Assembly (NCBI RefSeq): GCF_011046735.1
Contig: NZ_CP049258.1
Coordinates: 3,242,001-3,306,000, forward strand
From: Nordella sp. HKS 07
Lineage (GTDB): Bacteria; Pseudomonadota; Alphaproteobacteria; Rhizobiales; Aestuariivirgaceae
DNA length: 64,000 nt
Reading direction: 5' to 3'
Below, in pieces: positions 1 to 8,203 of this stretch. The position numbers and the translations under genes are program-made. The stretch's first letter is position 1; every line of letters begins with the position of its first letter. A model generated the notes under the pieces. That model had not been told where the DNA came from. It was given only the letters and a program-made list of their open reading frames with translations, and made no database searches.

Positions 1-1
1 C

Positions 2-874
2 GCCAGACCGCGCAGCGTCAAAGCCCGCCGCACAGTGGCGCAGAATGTCTGGCGGACGCTGAAGAAGGCGCCGTATAGCGCCTGGTTCGGCATGATCGTC
101 ATCGCCATCTATATCTTCGTGGCACTCTTTGCGCCCTGGATAGCGCCCTATGGCGAGGCCGAGGTGGTGAGCCAGCAGCCCTTCGAATTATGGAGCGCCA
201 CCCACTGGCTTGGCACCGACCAACTCGGCCGCGACATGTTCACCCGCATCCTCTATGGCGCGCGCAACACGCTCGGCATCGCGCTCGCCACCACCTTGCT
301 CGCTTTCGCCATCGGCGGCGGCCTCGGCATCATCGCCGCGATCTTCCGCGGCTGGGTTGACCAGCTCCTGTCGCGGGCCGTCGACGCGTTGATGGCCATT
401 CCGCTGCTCATCTTCGCGCTCATCCTGCTGTCGATCTTCGGCTCCTCGGTCAAGAATCTGATCATCATCATCGCGGTGCTCGATTCGACCCGCGTTTTCC
501 GCCTGGCGCGTTCGGTCGCCATGAATGTCGTGGTCATGGACTATGTCGAGGCGGCCAAATTGCGCGGCGAGAAACTGGGCTGGATCCTGTTCAGGGAAGT
601 CCTGCCCAATATCATGCCGACCATGGTCGCCGAATTAGGCCTGCGCTTCTGCTTCGTCTTCCTCACCATCAGCTCCTTGTCCTTCCTGGGTCTCGGCATC
701 CAGCCGCCGACCGCCGACTGGGGCACGATGGTGCGCGAAAACGCCACCCTCATCACCTATGGCGACATCACGCCTCTGATACCGGCGGGCGCCATCGCGC
801 TGCTCACCGTCGCCGTCAATTTCGTGGTCGACTGGTTCCTACACAAAACGAGCGGATTGCGTGATGAAAAGTGA
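2..874 (+). CDS. Dipeptide/oligopeptide ABC transporter permease (DppC-like), probably 5'-partial
   Basis: Inner-membrane permease subunit of a peptide-type (DppC/OppC family) ABC importer. A GTG at 35 gives 279 residues, but the frame is open to the window edge and family members usually carry 10-20 more N-terminal residues, so the true start is probably outside. A first membrane segment is visible at about residues 18-37 (IVIAIYIFVALFAPWIA), and four or five more follow. The cytoplasmic EAA loop that docks on the ATPase is present (EAAKLRGEKLGWILFREVLP). The last codons overlap the downstream ATPase gene, showing translational coupling. The partner permease and binding protein presumably lie upstream. 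The exact substrate cannot be read from the sequence. Confidence 0.9.
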   Translation, partial: ARPRSVKARRTVAQNVWRTLKKAPYSAWFGMIVIAIYIFVALFAPWIAPYGEAEVVSQQPFELWSATHWLGTDQLGRDMFTRILYGARNTLGIALATTLLAFAIGGGLGIIAAIFRGWVDQLLSRAVDALMAIPLLIFALILLSIFGSSVKNLIIIIAVLDSTRVFRLARSVAMNVVVMDYVEAAKLRGEKLGWILFREVLPNIMPTMVAELGLRFCFVFLTISSLSFLGLGIQPPTADWGTMVRENATLITYGDITPLIPAGAIALLTVAVNFVVDWFLHKTSGLRDEK

Positions 875-2504
875 ACGCACCAAGGGCGAGGTACTCCTCG
901 AGATCAGGGATCTGAGGATCGAAGGTCAGAGCGACGATGTCTGGCACCAGATCGTGAAGGGCGTCGGCCTCACCTTGCGGCGCGGCGAGGTTCTCGGCCT
1001 GATCGGTGAGTCGGGAGCGGGCAAGTCGACCATTGGACTTGCCGCCATGGGCTTCGCCCGGCCGGGCTGCCGCATCACCGGCGGCAGCATCATCTTCGAC
1101 GGCATGGACCTGCGCAAAGCGAGCGAGGAGGAGCGCCGAGCATTGCGCGGCTCGCGCATCGCTTATGTGGCGCAGAGCGCGGCCGCGTCCTTCAATCCGG
1201 CGCATCGCATCATCGACCAGACGGTTGAGACGGCGGTCGGACATGATGTGCGCCCGCGCAATGAGGCGGAAGCCGACGCCAAGGATCTCTATACAAGGCT
1301 CAAGCTGCCTAATCCCGCCACCATCGGAAATCGCTACCCACATCAGGTGTCGGGCGGCCAGCTGCAGCGCGCCATGACGGCCATGGCGATGTCGTGCCGG
1401 CCCGATCTCATCATCTTCGACGAGCCGACGACCGCGCTCGACGTCACCACCCAGGTCGACGTCCTGGCGGCGATGCGCGATATCGTCGAGCAATTCAATA
1501 CCGCGGCGATCTACATCACGCATGATCTCGCGGTCGTCGCCCAGATGGCGCATCGCATCATGGTGCTGCGCTACGGCAATCTGGTCGAGGAGGCGCCGAC
1601 CCGTGAAATGCTCGCGCATCCGAAAGAGGCCTATACCAAGACGCTCTGGGCGGTGCGCGGTCTCGCCATGCCGGAACGCGCGGCCAAGGACGTGGTGCTG
1701 CGCATCCACGATGTCGAGGCCACCTATGGCGGCGTCGTCAAGGTGCTCGAGAATGTGACGGTCCAGGTGCCGCGCGGGCGCACGGTAGCGGTCGTGGGTG
1801 AATCGGGCTCCGGCAAATCGACCCTGGCGCGCGTCATCACCGGACTTCTGCCGCCCAGCAAGGGCCAGGTCTATTTCAACGATAAGCCCCTGCCGCGGGC
1901 GCTCAAGGATCGCGACAAGGAGACGCTGCGGCGCGTCCAGATGATCTATCAGTCGGCCGATACGGCGCTCAATCCGCGCCAGAGGGTGCGCGATGTCATC
2001 GGCCGCCCGCTCGACTTTTATCTGGGTCTCAAGGGCCAGGAGCGCGACCGCAAGGTGGTCGAGCTTCTCGAGCAGATCGAGCTCAGCGAGGATCTGATCG
2101 ACCGCCTGCCGGGCGAGCTGTCCGGCGGCCAGAAGCAGCGCATCTGCATCGCGCGCGCACTTGCCGCTGATCCCGAGCTCATCATCTGTGACGAAGTGAC
2201 GTCCGCCCTCGACCAGATCGTCCAGGAAGGCATCCTCAAGCTGCTGCTCAAGCTGCAGAAAGAGACCAATGTCTCCTATCTCTTCATCACCCATGACATC
2301 GCGACGGTGCGCGCCATCGCCGACGAGATCGTGGTCATGTATCAGGGCCGTGTGGTGCAGCAGGGGCTCAAGACGGAAGTGCTCTCGCCGCCGCATCCGC
2401 CCTATACCGAGCTGCTTCTCTCCTCCGTGCCGGAGATGGATCCCGACTGGCTGACGCGCCTCCTCGACAAGCGCGCCGCCGCCAAGGCGAAGGTGAAGGC
2501 TTAG
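864..2504 (+). CDS. Fused double ATP-binding protein of a dipeptide/oligopeptide ABC transporter (DppD-DppF type)
   Basis: One polypeptide (546 aa from the ATG at 864; a GTG at 861 is an alternative) holds two complete ABC ATPase domains, matching DppD and DppF fused head to tail. Domain 1 has Walker A GESGAGKST, signature SGGQLQRAM and Walker B LIIFDEPTTALD. Domain 2, from about residue 275, has GESGSGKST, SGGQKQRIC and LIICDEVTSALD. Domain 2 reads EV rather than the usual EP after the Walker B aspartate; the catalytic glutamate is kept. The gene overlaps the permease stop by about 11 bases. It powers import through the upstream permease. The stop codon sits at the edge of a palindromic intergenic repeat. 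Confidence 0.93.
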   Translation: MKSERTKGEVLLEIRDLRIEGQSDDVWHQIVKGVGLTLRRGEVLGLIGESGAGKSTIGLAAMGFARPGCRITGGSIIFDGMDLRKASEEERRALRGSRIAYVAQSAAASFNPAHRIIDQTVETAVGHDVRPRNEAEADAKDLYTRLKLPNPATIGNRYPHQVSGGQLQRAMTAMAMSCRPDLIIFDEPTTALDVTTQVDVLAAMRDIVEQFNTAAIYITHDLAVVAQMAHRIMVLRYGNLVEEAPTREMLAHPKEAYTKTLWAVRGLAMPERAAKDVVLRIHDVEATYGGVVKVLENVTVQVPRGRTVAVVGESGSGKSTLARVITGLLPPSKGQVYFNDKPLPRALKDRDKETLRRVQMIYQSADTALNPRQRVRDVIGRPLDFYLGLKGQERDRKVVELLEQIELSEDLIDRLPGELSGGQKQRICIARALAADPELIICDEVTSALDQIVQEGILKLLLKLQKETNVSYLFITHDIATVRAIADEIVVMYQGRVVQQGLKTEVLSPPHPPYTELLLSSVPEMDPDWLTRLLDKRAAAKAKVKA

Positions 2505-2615
2505 CGCGGGATGCGAAAAAGTGGGCACCGGTTTTTCGCAAGAATCCCGCGCTAATATATAAGAATCGATCACGTTTATGAGTTTGGATTGATTCAATCC
2601 AAACTCATCGTGATC
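2503..2615. repeat. Double palindromic intergenic repeat (element type D3)
   Basis: Two adjacent inverted repeats fill the gap between convergent genes. The first (2503-2553) pairs AGCGCGGGAT with ATCCCGCGCT around an inner stem CGAAAAA/TTTTTCG. The second (2568-2615) pairs GATCACG with CGTGATC around ATGAGTTTGGATTGA and its complement. The architecture matches the element at 27999-28120. It could act as a bidirectional terminator for the ATPase gene and the Sel1 gene, although neither stem is followed by a clear T run. Confidence 0.7.
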
Positions 2616-2660
2616 TAGCGCCATCGACCGCTGTCCCGATCAATGCATGATTGAGCTCGT

Positions 2661-4181
2661 CTAGGCCTCGAGCTCGAGTTTTTCGTCAGGCGTCAGTTCG
2701 GCCTCCACCTGCGGCAAGTAGTTTTTGGCGTCCTCGTTGCCGTGAGCCGCGCTGGCCCTGAGAAACAGCATTGCGGCGAGCAGATCCTTGGCTATGCCGA
2801 TCCCCTTGTGACGCGCGACACCCATTTTATACAGAGCGATGTGATGTCCTTGGCGCGCCGCTTGTTGCCACCAATGGATCGCCTCTTCCTCATTGGGCTC
2901 GACCCCCAGGCCTTCGTGATATATGGTGCCCAGGCGCGCCTGCGAGTCGGCGACGCCCTGCATCGCCGCCTTCTCGTCCCAATAGCGCGCTTTTTTGTAC
3001 GACTCCGGCGTTCTCTCGTAAAAGGCGTGGCGGCCGAGGGCGCATTGGGAACTGGGACAGTTCCGCTCTGCTCCCTGCTGGAATAGCTCCAGGGCCTTGG
3101 CAGTCTCCCCATTCTCATTGAGAATCCAACCCAAGTTATAGAGAGAATCCCGTACTCCCGCCGCAATCGCCTTCTTGTACCACTCGGTGGCGAGAGGCAT
3201 GTCGCCTGAATTGAAGGCCTCGACGCCCAGACTGTGAAAGGCGTTGCCATCGCCCTGATCCGCGGCACGGCTGAACCACATAACGGCCTGGGCTGTATCA
3301 GGCTGGTTATTCGAGTACCAGACACCGACATAGTTCTGAGACTCCACGTCACCGGCCTCTGCGGCCCACAGAAGATGGGAAGGGGGAGCGTTGGTTGAAG
3401 CCTCAGAGTCCGGACGCGTGCCCAGGATCGGATCAGCCTCGAACCGCGCTCTTTCCTCGCGCGTGAGCTTGCGCTCCACACTGCTCAAACAGGCTTCGGC
3501 CGCATCATATCCGTGAGCGGCGCTGGCGGAGAGAAAACGCATGGCCGCGACCCGATCCTCCTTCAGGACGCGACCGACGTCGCAGGCCATGCCGATCATC
3601 AGCTGTGCGCCTCGATGTCCCTGCCACGCGGCCCGCAACCACAATGAGACGGCCTGCCGCGGATCAGGTTGCACGCCCAGGCCCTCATGGTACATCCGGG
3701 CGAGTTGCATGTGAGCACCAAGATGACCTTCGGCGACCGCCCTTTCGCACCAATCATGTGCATTCTCGTAGAGCCTGCTGATCTCATTATCGAGGATCAA
3801 CTCGCTCATCGCATGCATGGAGTCGGCGCAGCCCCTTACAATTCCCTGATTATAGATCTCGAGCGCATCTTGCATGTCGCCGCTTTCTTGCAGCAGTTTG
3901 CCCAAGGGGAAAATCGAGTTGAGCCAGTCCGCCGCGACAGCCTTCCTGAACCATTCTATAGCAAGTTCATTGTCTTCGGCTCTGGCGGCGAGGACGCCCA
4001 TATTGTGAAGAGCTCTGGGCAAGCCCTGGTCTGCCGCGCGGCGGAACCACATTCGTGCATAGGGTGTCTCGGGCAAATTCTCCGCATACCAACGGCCCAG
4101 ATCGCATTGCGCATCGGCGTTGCCCGTCTCCGCCAAGTGGACGAGGTCATCGGGGGGTGTCGAAGTCTCCGGCCGGGACAT
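2661..4181 (-). CDS. Sel1/tetratricopeptide-like repeat protein
   Basis: 506-residue helical-repeat protein built from Sel1-like units of about 35 residues. Examples are AMWFRRAADQG-type turns and the nearly repeated YHEGLGVQPDPRQAVSLWLR and YHEGLGVEPNEEEAIHWWQQ. The two halves (about 12-245 and 268-503) align with each other through their whole length, so the gene arose by internal duplication. There is no signal peptide or membrane segment, so it is probably a cytoplasmic scaffold or adaptor; its partners are unknown. Sel1 proteins often serve in signalling or stress complexes, but nothing nearby points to a specific one. It converges with the ABC operon and is a single-gene unit. Confidence 0.85.
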   Translation of the reverse strand: MSRPETSTPPDDLVHLAETGNADAQCDLGRWYAENLPETPYARMWFRRAADQGLPRALHNMGVLAARAEDNELAIEWFRKAVAADWLNSIFPLGKLLQESGDMQDALEIYNQGIVRGCADSMHAMSELILDNEISRLYENAHDWCERAVAEGHLGAHMQLARMYHEGLGVQPDPRQAVSLWLRAAWQGHRGAQLMIGMACDVGRVLKEDRVAAMRFLSASAAHGYDAAEACLSSVERKLTREERARFEADPILGTRPDSEASTNAPPSHLLWAAEAGDVESQNYVGVWYSNNQPDTAQAVMWFSRAADQGDGNAFHSLGVEAFNSGDMPLATEWYKKAIAAGVRDSLYNLGWILNENGETAKALELFQQGAERNCPSSQCALGRHAFYERTPESYKKARYWDEKAAMQGVADSQARLGTIYHEGLGVEPNEEEAIHWWQQAARQGHHIALYKMGVARHKGIGIAKDLLAAMLFLRASAAHGNEDAKNYLPQVEAELTPDEKLELEA

Positions 4182-4279
4182 GGATCAAGTTCTCCCACAA
4201 ACGGCATGGGAGAACATAATGGAAACAATCTTGACGAGATGTCAAGTTTGAAAAGCGCAACCCGATTGTTGGACGCGAA

Positions 4280-5251
4280 CTACAGCATGAGCTGATAGCT
4301 CGCCGGCACGAAGCGATAGCCGCCATCGGCGCCTTTCTCGACAAAGCCGACCGCGGGGAACGGCATGTGATAGCTGGTGAAGGGAATTTTGTCGGCGCTC
4401 AGCATGTCGAGCAGCATGAGGCGGGTCTCGACCGCCTTGTCCTTGTCGGCATCGAAGCTGACATGCCATTTCGGATAGCGCAGCGACAGCACATAGTGAT
4501 TGCAGAAATCGGCGCCGATCAGGAGCCGCTTGCCTTGGCTCTCGACATGCCAGGCCATATGGCCCGGCGTGTGACCGAAGGCCTCGACGGCGTGGATTCC
4601 GGCCGCCACCTCGCCGTCCTTCTTGACGAAGGTCATCTTGTCCTTGAGCGGCACCACATTGGCCTGCACGACCTTGGCGGCATTGGTGGTCGGTCCATTG
4701 GCGCGGTCGGGCGACGACCAGAAGGCATATTCGGCCTCGCCGATCACATAGTCCGCCTTGGGGGCAAGTGCCGCGCCATCCTCCATCAGCCCACCTATAT
4801 GATCGGGATGGCAATGGGTGATGACGACGACGTCGATCTGCTCGGGCGAGAAGCCGGCCGCCTTGAGCTGGCTCGCGAGGTGGCCGGTGGCGGGGCGGCC
4901 ATTGGCGCCGTTGCCGCTGTCGAACAGGACGAGCTCCTTGCCGGTATTGACGAGGACCGGCGTGAAGCTGTTGACCATCTTGTCGGCGGGCAGGAAGTTC
5001 GCGGCCGTCGCCGCCGCAACGTCTTCCGGTTTCTGGTTGACGCCGAAGACCTTCTCAGGATTCGGCGTGACGCGGGTGCCGTCATTGAAGGCGGTGATCT
5101 CGAACTCACCAAGCTTGTAGCGCATATAGGGCGCACCAACGCTGTTGCTCATGGGTGCGGCGGCGCGCGCGGCGGGGGCGAAGGCGACGGACGAAAGGCC
5201 AAGGGCGGCGCTGCCGGTCAGCAGGGTGCGGCGGTCGAGTTGCATCGGCAT
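4280..5251 (-). CDS. Tat-exported metallo-beta-lactamase-fold hydrolase
   Basis: 323 aa. The N-terminus carries a twin-arginine signal (RRTLLTGSAALGL... ending AARA-AAP), so the enzyme is exported folded to the periplasm. The metal-binding core HCHPDHIGG is intact, followed by the later ligands FGHTPGHMAWH and GADFCNHY, which define the MBL fold with two metal ions. The layout resembles the MBL hydrolase subgroup that includes lactonases and other quorum-quenching-like enzymes. The substrate cannot be assigned from sequence, since the subgroup also contains esterases and organophosphate hydrolases. It is divergent from the photolyase gene (115 bp gap), which probably holds both promoters. Confidence 0.88.
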   Translation of the reverse strand: MPMQLDRRTLLTGSAALGLSSVAFAPAARAAAPMSNSVGAPYMRYKLGEFEITAFNDGTRVTPNPEKVFGVNQKPEDVAAATAANFLPADKMVNSFTPVLVNTGKELVLFDSGNGANGRPATGHLASQLKAAGFSPEQIDVVVITHCHPDHIGGLMEDGAALAPKADYVIGEAEYAFWSSPDRANGPTTNAAKVVQANVVPLKDKMTFVKKDGEVAAGIHAVEAFGHTPGHMAWHVESQGKRLLIGADFCNHYVLSLRYPKWHVSFDADKDKAVETRLMLLDMLSADKIPFTSYHMPFPAVGFVEKGADGGYRFVPASYQLML

Positions 5252-5366
5252 GTCGTTTTCCTCCGTGTGAATGTGGATAGGTGTTTTACGCCTGCCGTCG
5301 GCCTAAAATCCTGATTTGCATCCCGGCTTCACGGTGTTGTGAGCGATAGGAAAGGATTTTGAGACG

Positions 5367-6785
5367 ATGTCGAAGCCGGCCGTGATGTGGTTTCGCCAGG
5401 ACCTGCGGCTTGCCGATAATGCGGCGCTGCATCGGGCCGCCGAAGCAGGGCCGCTCATCTGCCTTTACGTGCTCGACGATGTGACGCCGGGCGTCTGGGC
5501 CTGGGGCGGCGCCAGCCGTTGGTGGTTGCATAAGAGCCTGGTTCAGCTGACGGAACGATTGGCGCGGTTCAAAACGCCTCTCATCTTGCGGCGCGGCGCT
5601 GCCGATAAGGTCATCGCGGATGTGCTGCGCGAGTCGGGTGCCGCATCCCTCCATTTCACTCGCGACTATGCGCCCTGGGCGGGTGCGCTGGAGAAACGCA
5701 TCAAGGACGCCGCCGAGGCCGAGAATGTGGCCTGCCATCGTTATGGCGGCTTCCTTCTGCATGAGCCCGAGGCGATCAGGACCGGGCAGAACGAGCCCTA
5801 CAAGGTCTTCACGCCGTTTTCCCGCGCCTGCTTCGCAGTGGGTGATCCGCGTGCGCCACGTCCGGCGCCCCGGAACATCACGCCGTCGTCTGGCCATATC
5901 CACAGCGACAGGCTGGAGGATTGGCGATTGTCGCCGCGCCACCCCGACTGGTCGACGGGTTTCGCCGACTGGTCGCCAGGCGAGGAGGGGGCGAGGCGGC
6001 GGCTTGAAAGCTTCATTGCCGATGCGCTCGCCGATTATGCCGACGGCCGTGACCGGCCGGATCTGGAACGTACCTCGCGGCTTTCGCCGCATCTTCACTG
6101 GGGCGAGATCAGCCCGGTCCAATGCTGGACCGCGTTGCGCAGCGCCATGGCCGCGGCCCATGGCCGGCTCGACCGGCCGGGTGAGAAATTCCTGAGCGAG
6201 CTCCTGTGGCGTGAATTCTCCTGTCACCTGCTGCATCACTGGCCGGATCTGCCCGACAAGGCCTTCCAGGCGAAGTTCGATGATTTTCCCTGGCGCCATG
6301 ACCCCAAGGCCCTGACGGCGTGGCAACGGGGCGAAACCGGCTATCCGATCGTCGATGCGGGACTGCGCGAATTATGGACAACCGGCTACATGCACAACCG
6401 AGTGCGCATGATCGCGGCGTCCTTCCTGATCAAGGATCTGCTGATCGACTGGCGGGCCGGTGAAAAGTGGTTCTGGGACACGCTTCTCGACGCCGACATC
6501 GCCAATAATGCGGCGAGTTGGCAATGGGTGGCGGGATCCGGCGCCGATGCGGCCCCCTATTTCCGCATCTTCAACCCCGTGTTGCAGGGCGAGAAATTCG
6601 ATCCGCAGGGCGATTATGTGCGCAAATGGTGTCCTGAGCTGAGGGATCTCCCCAACGCCGTCCTTCATCGGCCCTGGGAGCATGAGACGGATGTCAAAGG
6701 CTACCCGGCGCGTATCGTCGACCATGCCGCGGCACGCGATCGCGCTTTGTTGGCACTGAAGAGCCTGGGCCGGTCTGGAGCATGA
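5367..6785 (+). CDS. phrB: Deoxyribodipyrimidine photolyase (class I CPD photolyase)
   Basis: 472 aa, the usual length of the cryptochrome/photolyase family. An N-terminal Rossmann-like antenna domain begins KPAVMWFRQDLRLADNAAL. The C-terminal FAD domain carries LSPHLHWGEISP, ELLWREFSCHLLHHWPD, GYPIVDAGLRELWTTGYMHN and the ASWQWVAGSGADAAPYFRIFNP block that binds FAD and the lesion. The enzyme uses blue light to split cyclobutane pyrimidine dimers. Start ATG 5367 follows a weak AAGGA. The TGA stop lies inside the GCATGATC end of the next repeat, so the element abuts the gene precisely. It stands alone as a transcription unit. Confidence 0.95.
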   Translation: MSKPAVMWFRQDLRLADNAALHRAAEAGPLICLYVLDDVTPGVWAWGGASRWWLHKSLVQLTERLARFKTPLILRRGAADKVIADVLRESGAASLHFTRDYAPWAGALEKRIKDAAEAENVACHRYGGFLLHEPEAIRTGQNEPYKVFTPFSRACFAVGDPRAPRPAPRNITPSSGHIHSDRLEDWRLSPRHPDWSTGFADWSPGEEGARRRLESFIADALADYADGRDRPDLERTSRLSPHLHWGEISPVQCWTALRSAMAAAHGRLDRPGEKFLSELLWREFSCHLLHHWPDLPDKAFQAKFDDFPWRHDPKALTAWQRGETGYPIVDAGLRELWTTGYMHNRVRMIAASFLIKDLLIDWRAGEKWFWDTLLDADIANNAASWQWVAGSGADAAPYFRIFNPVLQGEKFDPQGDYVRKWCPELRDLPNAVLHRPWEHETDVKGYPARIVDHAAARDRALLALKSLGRSGA

Positions 6786-6899
6786 TCCGGAAAGCTTGTG
6801 GTCGGGCTTGACCCGACCATGCGAAGCGGTTTCCGAAAAGATCATGCACAAACAAGAAGATAAAGCGCGATGGCGACTCATCCTAAAGCCATCACTTTA
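6780..6899. repeat. Palindromic intergenic repeat (type D1) with a nested hairpin
   Basis: The palindrome GCATGATC...GATCATGC spans 6780-6847 and is followed by a conserved tail (about 6848-6899) also found at 43593-43690. Compared with that copy, D1 carries an extra stretch between GGAAA and GCGAAGCGG that is itself a hairpin (GGTCGGG-CTTGA-CCCGACC). This type of element is typical of Hyphomicrobiales genomes. It separates convergent genes and may terminate transcription from either side. Confidence 0.75.
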
Positions 6900-8198
6900 G
6901 AGCTTCGCCAGCATAGGCGCGAGCATGCCGGCATTCGCGGCGAGATCGAGGAAGGTGTAGCGGTTGCGGATCTCCCGGCAGCGCAGCAGCGCCTGATGAT
7001 AGAAGGCGCGCGGCAGGTGGATCGCTTCCGGCATGACTTGTGCGCCGGCCGTCTTGAGTACCTTTTCAAGGTGATCGGGCGTGAGCGATATGGCGGCGAT
7101 CTTTTCGGCGGTGTCCGGCCATGAACGAGCGATGCGGTCATTGAGCTCCTCGGCTTTTTCGGCGCTGAGTCGCTTATGGGCGAAGTCCTCCCAGCAGGAA
7201 GATCCGAGTGTCTGGCCGTAGCGGGCGGTGAAGCTCGCCTGAGATTCGTTATCGGCGGCGAGGCGGGGAGGGCGCTTGAGCATCTCATGCTGCAGCCGTG
7301 CCATCGACAGAGTCGTCACGCCGATCTGCTCGCCGTGATAGACGAGCGGGCGCTCCGGATCGCCCAGCATGTCGATATAGTGGCTGATGAGATGCTCACC
7401 CTGGCTCGCCGGCTGGCTACTGCCGTGGATGGCGGTGCCGAAGCCCGACAGCACCAGGGTGCGCACCAGCCGCTCCATGGCGGCGAGATCACCCGCCATC
7501 AGCGCCGCCGATTGGGCGAAGAGCGGGGCTTCATCGTCCTTGAGGAGCGCATAGGGAAGCCGCCGGTAAGGCTGGTCGAGGAGGAGATGGGCGAGCAGCC
7601 AGTCGGCCTGCGAGGTCGCCCGGCACAGGCTGTCGCCGAGGCCCGAGCGGATGAGACGCTTGGGTGCGGCGGCAAGGATCGCCAGATCGAAGAACGCGCC
7701 GCGCGGAGCTTGCGCTGCCAAGGATTTCTTGTGGCCGTGCACGGTGATGGCGGCATTGACCGACGTATAGCCGTTCATCGACGGCGCAGTGGCGAAGACG
7801 GCATAGGGCTTCTTGTCTTGGGCGCTCGCATATTTGCACAGATCGTTGATGGTGCCGGAGCCGATGGCGATGAGCGCATCGGCTCCCGTCGTCTCCTTGC
7901 GGATCGCGCCCACCGTATCGTCGTCGGGATGCGGCGCTTCGGGAAGAACGAGGCTATGGACCGTGCACAGGCCGGCGAGCGCCCGCTCCACTCTCTGCCC
8001 CAAAATCGCGTGGGTGGTCTGATCACTCACCACTGCGACATGGCGGCCGAGATCGAGCGCCTTGATGAGATCGCGCTCCATGCCGTCGAGCTGCGGCGCG
8101 ATGACGAGCAAGCGCGTATCGACACGCTGCTTGCCGAGGCCGTCCGGGTCTTCATAGGTGCCGTCGAGAAGCTGGGTAATCTTGTCTGGGCTCGGCAT
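6897..8198 (-). CDS. sn-glycerol-1-phosphate dehydrogenase-like enzyme (AraM/EgsA family)
   Basis: 433 aa, in the iron-type alcohol dehydrogenase/dehydroquinate-synthase-like fold. Motifs include LIAIGSGTINDLCKYAS (dinucleotide-binding glycine turn), TAPSMNGYTSVNAAI, and metal-ligand regions around GLGDSLCRATSQADW and SGFGTAIHGSSQPASQGEHLISH. These are characteristic of the AraM/EgsA branch, which interconverts dihydroxyacetone phosphate and sn-glycerol 1-phosphate using NAD(P)H. Last gene of a minus-strand operon after a regulator, an aldolase and a kinase; only 5 bp separate it from the kinase stop. In this setting it may handle the triose phosphate released by the aldolase, which is inference. 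A related polyol dehydrogenase activity is possible. Confidence 0.82.
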   Translation of the reverse strand: MPSPDKITQLLDGTYEDPDGLGKQRVDTRLLVIAPQLDGMERDLIKALDLGRHVAVVSDQTTHAILGQRVERALAGLCTVHSLVLPEAPHPDDDTVGAIRKETTGADALIAIGSGTINDLCKYASAQDKKPYAVFATAPSMNGYTSVNAAITVHGHKKSLAAQAPRGAFFDLAILAAAPKRLIRSGLGDSLCRATSQADWLLAHLLLDQPYRRLPYALLKDDEAPLFAQSAALMAGDLAAMERLVRTLVLSGFGTAIHGSSQPASQGEHLISHYIDMLGDPERPLVYHGEQIGVTTLSMARLQHEMLKRPPRLAADNESQASFTARYGQTLGSSCWEDFAHKRLSAEKAEELNDRIARSWPDTAEKIAAISLTPDHLEKVLKTAGAQVMPEAIHLPRAFYHQALLRCREIRNRYTFLDLAANAGMLAPMLAKL

Positions 8199-8203
8199 GG
8201 GGT

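Noticed and set aside
816-2624. 602-codon open frame on the minus strand
   Set aside because: Antisense to the double ABC ATPase with all its motifs on the plus strand; high GC keeps the antisense frame open.
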